Shown: in pieces, positions 13,280 to 16,958 of the stretch
How positions within the stretch are numbered: position 1 is the stretch's first letter
Layout: each line of letters opens with the position of its first letter
NCBI GenBank assembly: GCA_036514635.1
Contig: DATBWU010000009.1
Coordinates: 1 to 16,958 of the forward strand
Origin: DASSFZ01 sp036514635
GTDB lineage: Bacteria > Chloroflexota > Anaerolineae > Fen-1058
Direction: 5' to 3'
Length of the DNA stretch: 16,958 bases
Notes under the pieces: generated by a model
Told to the model about the DNA's origin: nothing
The model's database searches: none
The model's input: only the letters and a program-made list of their open reading frames with translations
Position numbers and translations under genes: made by a program

Positions 13280-13927
13280 TCACTCCTGCGGCATCGTGCG
13301 GAACACAAGGTCCCACGTCGGAGAACTGACGCCATAGCGCTCGTTCGGCGTCTTGTAGTGGTGCAGCATGTGGTACTTCTTGAGCCACTTCAGCACACCC
13401 CGCTTCATCGGCAGGTGGTGCGTGGCGTAGTGCAGCATGTCGTAGGTGATGTAACCGGTGATGAAGCCGGAAAACAGGATATCGACCCAGTGCGGCGCGC
13501 CGATCAGTCCTCCGACCACCCGACCGAACAGCCAGTAGAAGAACAGCGCCAGCGGAACGCTCACGGAGGGCGGCATCACCAGCCGCGTCTTGTCCCACGG
13601 TTGGGCGTGATGGATGCCGTGGAACAGGAAGATCAACCGCTCCAGCCACGGCGGTGGGTTCTTCGGCTCGAAGTGGAAAATGAAGCGATGCACCGTGTAC
13701 TCGGTGAACGACCACACGATCACACCGATGACGAAGCCGAGCGCGAGCTGGCCCACCGACAGGCCATTCGGCGGCGCATTCGTCACAGCCAGGGCCAGGT
13801 GATACAGCATCACCGGCACCCAGATGATCAGAACAAGTGCGGGATGGACATGCGTGAGCGATTCCAGAAAATTGTTCTTGAATAAACGGATCGGTGCTTC
13901 ATCACGACTCATGGGTTCGTACGGCAT
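13280..13927 (-). CDS. Fatty acid hydroxylase / sterol desaturase family membrane protein
   Basis: The 215-aa protein has about four hydrophobic segments (roughly 28-50, 56-78, 122-140, 145-167) and the eight-histidine di-iron pattern of the superfamily. These are H80RFIFH85, H103GIHH107, H166YATHH171 and H186MLHHY. The EYTVHRFIFH and HGIHH..PWDKTRLVMPP stretches resemble the fatty acid 2-hydroxylase (Scs7/FA2H) branch more than sterol desaturases. It would therefore hydroxylate acyl chains of membrane lipids using O2. It lacks the N-terminal cytochrome b5 domain of the eukaryotic enzymes, so electrons must come from a separate donor. AAGGAGG sits eight bases before the ATG. It has its own candidate promoter upstream and a strong terminator downstream. 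Confidence 0.93.
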   Translation of the reverse strand: MPYEPMSRDEAPIRLFKNNFLESLTHVHPALVLIIWVPVMLYHLALAVTNAPPNGLSVGQLALGFVIGVIVWSFTEYTVHRFIFHFEPKNPPPWLERLIFLFHGIHHAQPWDKTRLVMPPSVSVPLALFFYWLFGRVVGGLIGAPHWVDILFSGFITGYITYDMLHYATHHLPMKRGVLKWLKKYHMLHHYKTPNERYGVSSPTWDLVFRTMPQE

Positions 13928-14004
13928 AATTCCTTCCTCCTTATCTTGGCTCGTCCGGCGTCACGGCAAAGACCCCTTGTGCCGGACAGTTGTGGTTAAC
14001 GCCA

Positions 14005-14033
14005 ATTGTAGAAGCCCTTGCCCGATCGCGCAA
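14005..14033 (-). promoter_or_regulatory. Candidate promoter of the hydroxylase gene
   Basis: On the minus strand TTGCGC (14028-14033), a 17-base spacer and TACAAT (14005-14010) form a plausible sigma-70-type promoter, about 78 bases before the start codon. The -10 matches those proposed for the MoxR-type and superoxide dismutase genes. The -35 is only a partial match. Confidence 0.45.
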
Positions 14034-14082
14034 CTCACCCGGCCGCCCCGCCGGCCAACTAACAAACCAGCCAACCAACAAA

Positions 14083-15537
14083 CTATCCCCCGCCTCCGCC
14101 TGCCCCATGAATCCCACCCTCGGTCAGTTTACGCAGGTTGCCGAGGACCGCGTCGATCTCCTCCATCGTGACGGGCTGGCCGGTATCCTTGTTCACCAGT
14201 TCGCCGGCCCGAATCTTCTCCAGTGCGACCTCGCGAATCGTCACGTTACGCGCCATCGCCGCTTTTGCGATGTCCGCGCCTTTGGCGTAGCCGATCAGGG
14301 GATTCAGCGCCGTAACAAGAATGGCGTTCTTCGCCAGCCAACCGGTTGCCTTTTCCGGATTCGCCTTCAGCCCGGCGACGCAGAACCGGGTGAAGGCGCT
14401 GACCGCTCCGATCATCACCTGCATCATCTCGAACAGGTTGTGTGCGAGGATCGGCATCATCACGTTCAACTCCAACTGCCCGGCTTGCGCCGCGAGCGTG
14501 ATCGTCAGGTCGCAGCCTAACACGTGGAACATCGCCATGTCGAGCATCTCGGCCAACACCGGATTGACCTTGCCCGGCATGATCGACGATCCGGGCTGCA
14601 CCGGCGGCAGGCGAATTTCATCCAGGCCGGTCGCCGGGCCGGACGATAGCAGGCGAAAGTCGTTGGCGATGCGGATTAAATCCTGCGCCAGCGCGCGGAT
14701 CGCGCCGGAGAAGTAGACGGCATCGCCGTGCGATTGCATCGACTCGAAGAGATTGTCCGATTCGTACAACTTCAGGCCGGTCAACGCGATCAACTTCTTG
14801 ACCATGCGCCGATGATAGTCGGGGTGCGCATTCAGGCCGGTTCCGGTCGCCGTGCCGCCGATGCCCAGGCGGCGCACGCCCTCCGCAGCCTGGGCGATGC
14901 GCTCGCGTCCGCGCTTCACTGCCAGTGCATACGCGCCGAACTCCTGGCCCAGCCGGAGCGGCACTGCATCTTGAAGGTGAGTGCGGCCCGACTTCACGAT
15001 CGGATCGAGATCCTTGGCTTTGGCGTCGAGCGCGTTCGCCAGCTCGTCCAGCGTGGCGAGCAGCTCGTCGAGCCGCCACAGCGCGCCGAGGCGGATCGCC
15101 GTGGGGATCGTATCATTGGTCGACTGCGCCATGTTGACGTGATCGTTCGGGTGGATGGGCTTGTATTCGCCCTTTTTGCCACCGAGTAGCTCGTTGGCGC
15201 GGTTGGCGATTACTTCGTTGGCGTTCATGTTGTGGCTGGTGCCCGCGCCGGCCTGGAACGGATCGACCACGAATTGATCGTCGAGTCTGCCGTCGATCAC
15301 TTCCTGCGCGGCGCGCACGATCGCGTCGGCGAGCTTCGGGCCGAGCAGGCCGAGGTCGCGGTTGACCTCGGCGGCCGCGCGCTTGATCGTCGCCATGCTC
15401 CAGATGAAGGCACGCCACGGGCGCAGGCCGCTGACCGGGAAGTTGATCACCGCGCGCTGCGTCTGCGCGCCATAGTAGGCTTCGACCGGAACCGGCACTT
15501 CGCCGAGCGAGTCTTTCTCGATTCGGGCGTCGGGCAT
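14083..15537 (-). CDS. Class II fumarase / aspartate ammonia-lyase family enzyme
   Basis: This 484-aa cytoplasmic enzyme has the superfamily signature GSSIMPGKVNP (316-326), whose flexible loop Ser is the catalytic base. The other conserved regions are GTSHNMNANEVIANRA (99-114), HVNMAQSTND (133-142) and SGRTHLQDAVP (183-193). It either hydrates fumarate to malate or deaminates aspartate to fumarate. The GTSxNMNANEV and HLQDAVP wording leans towards aspartase, while YYGAQTQR and LNPLIGYAKGADIAKAA fit either group. I favour aspartate ammonia-lyase only weakly. The start is supported by GGAGG eight bases upstream. The C-terminus ends in an unusual Gly-rich tail (GAGGGGG) encoded by C-rich DNA that runs into a CCAA-rich low-complexity stretch (14055-14085). 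It shares strand with the ferredoxin gene upstream, 114 bases away. Confidence 0.93.
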   Translation of the reverse strand: MPDARIEKDSLGEVPVPVEAYYGAQTQRAVINFPVSGLRPWRAFIWSMATIKRAAAEVNRDLGLLGPKLADAIVRAAQEVIDGRLDDQFVVDPFQAGAGTSHNMNANEVIANRANELLGGKKGEYKPIHPNDHVNMAQSTNDTIPTAIRLGALWRLDELLATLDELANALDAKAKDLDPIVKSGRTHLQDAVPLRLGQEFGAYALAVKRGRERIAQAAEGVRRLGIGGTATGTGLNAHPDYHRRMVKKLIALTGLKLYESDNLFESMQSHGDAVYFSGAIRALAQDLIRIANDFRLLSSGPATGLDEIRLPPVQPGSSIMPGKVNPVLAEMLDMAMFHVLGCDLTITLAAQAGQLELNVMMPILAHNLFEMMQVMIGAVSAFTRFCVAGLKANPEKATGWLAKNAILVTALNPLIGYAKGADIAKAAMARNVTIREVALEKIRAGELVNKDTGQPVTMEEIDAVLGNLRKLTEGGIHGAGGGGG

Positions 15538-15565
15538 GGCTCATCCTCCCTCGGTGAAAAGCAAC

Positions 15566-15609
15566 GAGGCGATCAGCGGCGGCGACTGTGCGCCGGGTCT
15601 GATGGCCTC
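15566..15609 (-). promoter_or_regulatory. Long hairpin upstream of the fumarase/aspartase gene
   Basis: The arms GAGGCGATCAG (15566-15576) and CTGATGGCCTC (15599-15609) pair with one mismatch. Inner arms CGGCG (15577-15581) and CGCCG (15591-15595) extend the stem. It lies 28 bases before the start codon on the minus strand, in the gap after the ferredoxin gene. It may be a leader structure or a weak terminator. Confidence 0.4.
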
Positions 15610-15623
15610 GTCGAAGATCGAAA

Positions 15624-15643
15624 CGGGATCGCCTGGCGACCCG
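15624..15643 (-). terminator. Weak hairpin after the ferredoxin gene
   Basis: CGGGATCGCC (15624-15633) and GGCGACCCG (15635-15643) pair with one bulge. On the minus strand only TTT follows. It begins eight bases past the ferredoxin stop codon. It would be at best a leaky terminator. Confidence 0.35.
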
Positions 15644-15651
15644 TCGAAATG

Positions 15652-16065
15652 CTACATGTTCTTGGCGTTGTAACCGGGGCCTTCCTTGAAGAAGGCGTAG
15701 TTGGGTTGAATGTCGTCGCGCAGGTTCAGCACTTCGCCGCCCTGCAACTGCTTTGCGTTCAGCACAGTCACCGTATGCCCGCCGACGTTGGCGCCTTCCA
15801 GCGGCTGACCATCGGGCAGTTTCTCCTTAGTGTCGCACACGTACTGGCCGGGCTTGGCCGTAAGCGCTTCAGGAACCTCGTCTTCGGGGAAGATCGCTTC
15901 ATACGGGCACTCCGGCACGCACGCGCCGCAGTCAATACAGGTATCGGGATCGATCATATACCACGGCCACTGCTCCTCCGGCTTGCCGGGGATAATGCAC
16001 TCGACCGGGCACACCTCGACACAGGCGCCGTCGCGCAGGCACAAGCTCGTGATGATATGGGTCAT
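15652..16065 (-). CDS. Seven-iron-type ferredoxin with C-terminal extension
   Basis: The 137-aa protein has two ferredoxin cluster motifs in the first 60 residues. Cys9, Cys15 and Cys53 are placed to hold a [3Fe-4S] cluster, and Cys19, Cys43, Cys46 and Cys49 a [4Fe-4S] cluster. Cys23 is an additional conserved cysteine (VCPVECI). This layout is typical of 7Fe or 8Fe bacterial ferredoxins that carry electrons at low potential in the cytoplasm. Residues 60-137 form an extension without cluster motifs, containing LPDGQPLEGANVGGHTVTVL and ending in GPGYNAKNM. It is of unknown role. GGAGG precedes the ATG. It lies 65 bases downstream of the superoxide dismutase gene, so co-transcription is possible. 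Confidence 0.92.
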   Translation of the reverse strand: MTHIITSLCLRDGACVEVCPVECIIPGKPEEQWPWYMIDPDTCIDCGACVPECPYEAIFPEDEVPEALTAKPGQYVCDTKEKLPDGQPLEGANVGGHTVTVLNAKQLQGGEVLNLRDDIQPNYAFFKEGPGYNAKNM

Positions 16066-16130
16066 TACTGTCCTCCAAGTGTGTTATCTGAGAGTCGACA
16101 TTGCGACACTCGATTGGCTAAGTCTAAGCC

Positions 16131-16748
16131 CTAACCACCCTTGGCCTTCTTGTAGCGCGCGGCGACCTCGTTCCAATTGACGACGTTCCACCATGCCGCC
16201 AGATAGTCGGCGCGGCGATTCTGATATTTCAAATAGTAGGCGTGCTCCCACACGTCCACGCCCAGGATGGGCTTCTGGCGGTTCATCAGCGGGCAGTCCT
16301 GATTCGCCGTGCTGAGCACCGCCAGCTTGCCCTCTTGGCCGAGCACCAGCCAGGCCCAGCCGCTGCCGAAGCGCGTCATGCCTGCATTCGTCACTCTCTC
16401 TTTGAACGTGGCAAAGTCGCCGAAGGCTTTCCCGATCGCGTCGGCCAGTTCGCCACTCGGCTCGCCGCCGCCGTTGGGTCCCATGATCTGCCAGAACATC
16501 GTGTGATTGTAATGGCCGCCGCCGTTGTTGATGACGACCTGGCGGATCGATTCCGGAACGCGGTCGATGTTCTGCAATAGCTCTTCAACGCTTTTGCTCG
16601 CCAGTTCGGGCGCGCTTTCCAGCGCCTTGTTGAGGTTGGTGACATACGCCGCATGATGCTTGTCGTGATGAATCCGCATCGTCATTTCATCGACGTGCGG
16701 TTCAAGCGCTTTGTAGTCGTACGGAAGGGGGGGCAGTTCGTGTGCCAT
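16131..16748 (-). CDS. sodA: Superoxide dismutase, Fe/Mn family (Mn-type)
   Basis: The 205-aa cytoplasmic enzyme disproportionates superoxide to O2 and H2O2. Metal ligands are His27 (MRIHHDKHH), His82 (GGGHYNHTMFW), Asp165 and His169 (DVWEHAYY). Gly77/Gly78 in the second-ligand helix, the GPNGGGEP loop (90-97) and Gln150 in STANQDCPL are the residues that point to manganese rather than iron. A cambialistic enzyme cannot be excluded. Length is normal and there is no signal peptide. GAGGAG sits about eight bases before the ATG, and a near-consensus promoter lies 64-92 bases upstream. Confidence 0.97.
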   Translation of the reverse strand: MAHELPPLPYDYKALEPHVDEMTMRIHHDKHHAAYVTNLNKALESAPELASKSVEELLQNIDRVPESIRQVVINNGGGHYNHTMFWQIMGPNGGGEPSGELADAIGKAFGDFATFKERVTNAGMTRFGSGWAWLVLGQEGKLAVLSTANQDCPLMNRQKPILGVDVWEHAYYLKYQNRRADYLAAWWNVVNWNEVAARYKKAKGG

Positions 16749-16811
16749 GGGTTATCTCCTCATCCTTGAAATACTGGGGACCACATTGTTGTGGTGTGAT
16801 TGGCCGGGGTG

Positions 16812-16840
16812 ATTGTAGCCACATTCACAGGGGTTGTCAA
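16812..16840 (-). promoter_or_regulatory. Promoter of the superoxide dismutase gene
   Basis: On the minus strand TTGACA (16835-16840), a 17-base spacer and TACAAT (16812-16817) differ from the sigma-70 consensus at one base. A short interrupted palindrome CCACA-N4-TGTGG (16781-16794) lies downstream of the expected start of transcription and could be an operator. Confidence 0.75.
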
Positions 16841-16846
16841 GGATGG

Positions 16847-16881
16847 CACTGCGCACTGTACACTGAGTGCTGATCACTCAC
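16847..16881. repeat. Tandem degenerate heptamers
   Basis: Five consecutive 7-mers are read: CACTGCG, CACTGTA, CACTGAG, TGCTGAT, CACTCAC. The same 7-base period is found at 9355-9431 and 10823-10881. The array directly precedes the dispersed repeat A copy and merges with the TGATCACTCACCTTA block shared with the MITE-like element. Confidence 0.6.
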
Positions 16882-16958
16882 CTTAGGGCTTGTCAAGGAA
16901 TAACTCCGCAGATTGTCATGCTGAGCGCAGCGAAGAATCTCTGCCCGACAAGCCGAGA
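16871..16958. repeat. Dispersed repeat A, right copy, joined to a MITE-end sequence
   Basis: Positions 16882-16942 are the inverted copy of 111-172. The preceding TGATCACTCACCTTA (16871-16885) matches the MITE left end TGATTACTCACCTTA (11093-11107) at 14 of 15 bases. Within this copy, GGCTTGTC (16887-16894) and GACAAGCC (16947-16954) form an 8-bp inverted pair, so the element may itself be a short palindromic unit. It may continue beyond the window. Confidence 0.7.

Noticed and set aside
14055..14085. Fourth heptamer array in the CCAA-rich stretch
   Set aside because: The period wavers between four and eight bases, so it is only low-complexity C/A-rich sequence.
15232..16134. Plus-strand 300-codon frame over the fumarase, ferredoxin and gap
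   Set aside because: It has no domain signature and crosses three well-supported minus-strand features. It is a shadow frame.

Overview
The window looks like a chromosomal segment of a GC-rich bacterium, most plausibly a Chloroflexota (Anaerolineae-like) genome. This is inferred from the style of the ABC-transporter lipoprotein (short lipobox leader plus a Pro/Thr/Ala linker), the uncharacterised accessory genes, and the intergenic DNA crowded with short dispersed and heptameric repeats. No rRNA, tRNA, CRISPR array or transposase gene is visible, so the taxonomic call is an inference only.

Region 1 (1-8150, all genes on the minus strand) is one catabolic locus. In transcription order it holds a GntR/HutC-type regulator, a lipoprotein sugar-binding protein, a classical SDR dehydrogenase, a double-domain RbsA/MglA-type ATPase, an RbsC-type permease, a TIM-barrel sugar epimerase/isomerase, and a Gfo/Idh/MocA (inositol-dehydrogenase-like) oxidoreductase. 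The logic is uptake of a sugar, sugar acid or cyclitol, followed by two NAD(P)-dependent oxidations and an epimerisation. A perfect palindrome overlaps the -10 of the regulator's own promoter, which suggests autorepression. Hairpins lie in the leader of the binding-protein gene, after that gene, and between the permease and epimerase genes.

Region 2 (8330-10811, plus strand) is a MoxR-type AAA+ ATPase followed by a CoxE-like VWA protein. The two are separated by a striking inverted array of degenerate heptamers that runs right up to the VWA start codon. A second heptamer array follows the pair, then a doubtful small membrane ORF, then a 126-bp MITE-like element with 14-bp perfect terminal inverted repeats and a GATT duplication.

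Region 3 (11337-13237, plus strand) is a translationally coupled pair: a radical SAM protein with extra C-terminal cysteines and a terpene-cyclase-fold (alpha/alpha toroid) protein that lacks the usual cyclase acid motif. I do not recognise a function for this pair, and it is the best candidate in the window for an undescribed enzyme system.

Region 4 (13280-16748, minus strand) is housekeeping. In transcription order it holds a Mn-type superoxide dismutase with a near-consensus promoter, a seven-iron-type ferredoxin with a C-terminal extension, a class II fumarase/aspartase, and a fatty-acid-hydroxylase family membrane protein that ends in a strong intrinsic terminator. The two window edges carry inverted copies (about 90% identical) of a ~62-bp dispersed repeat.
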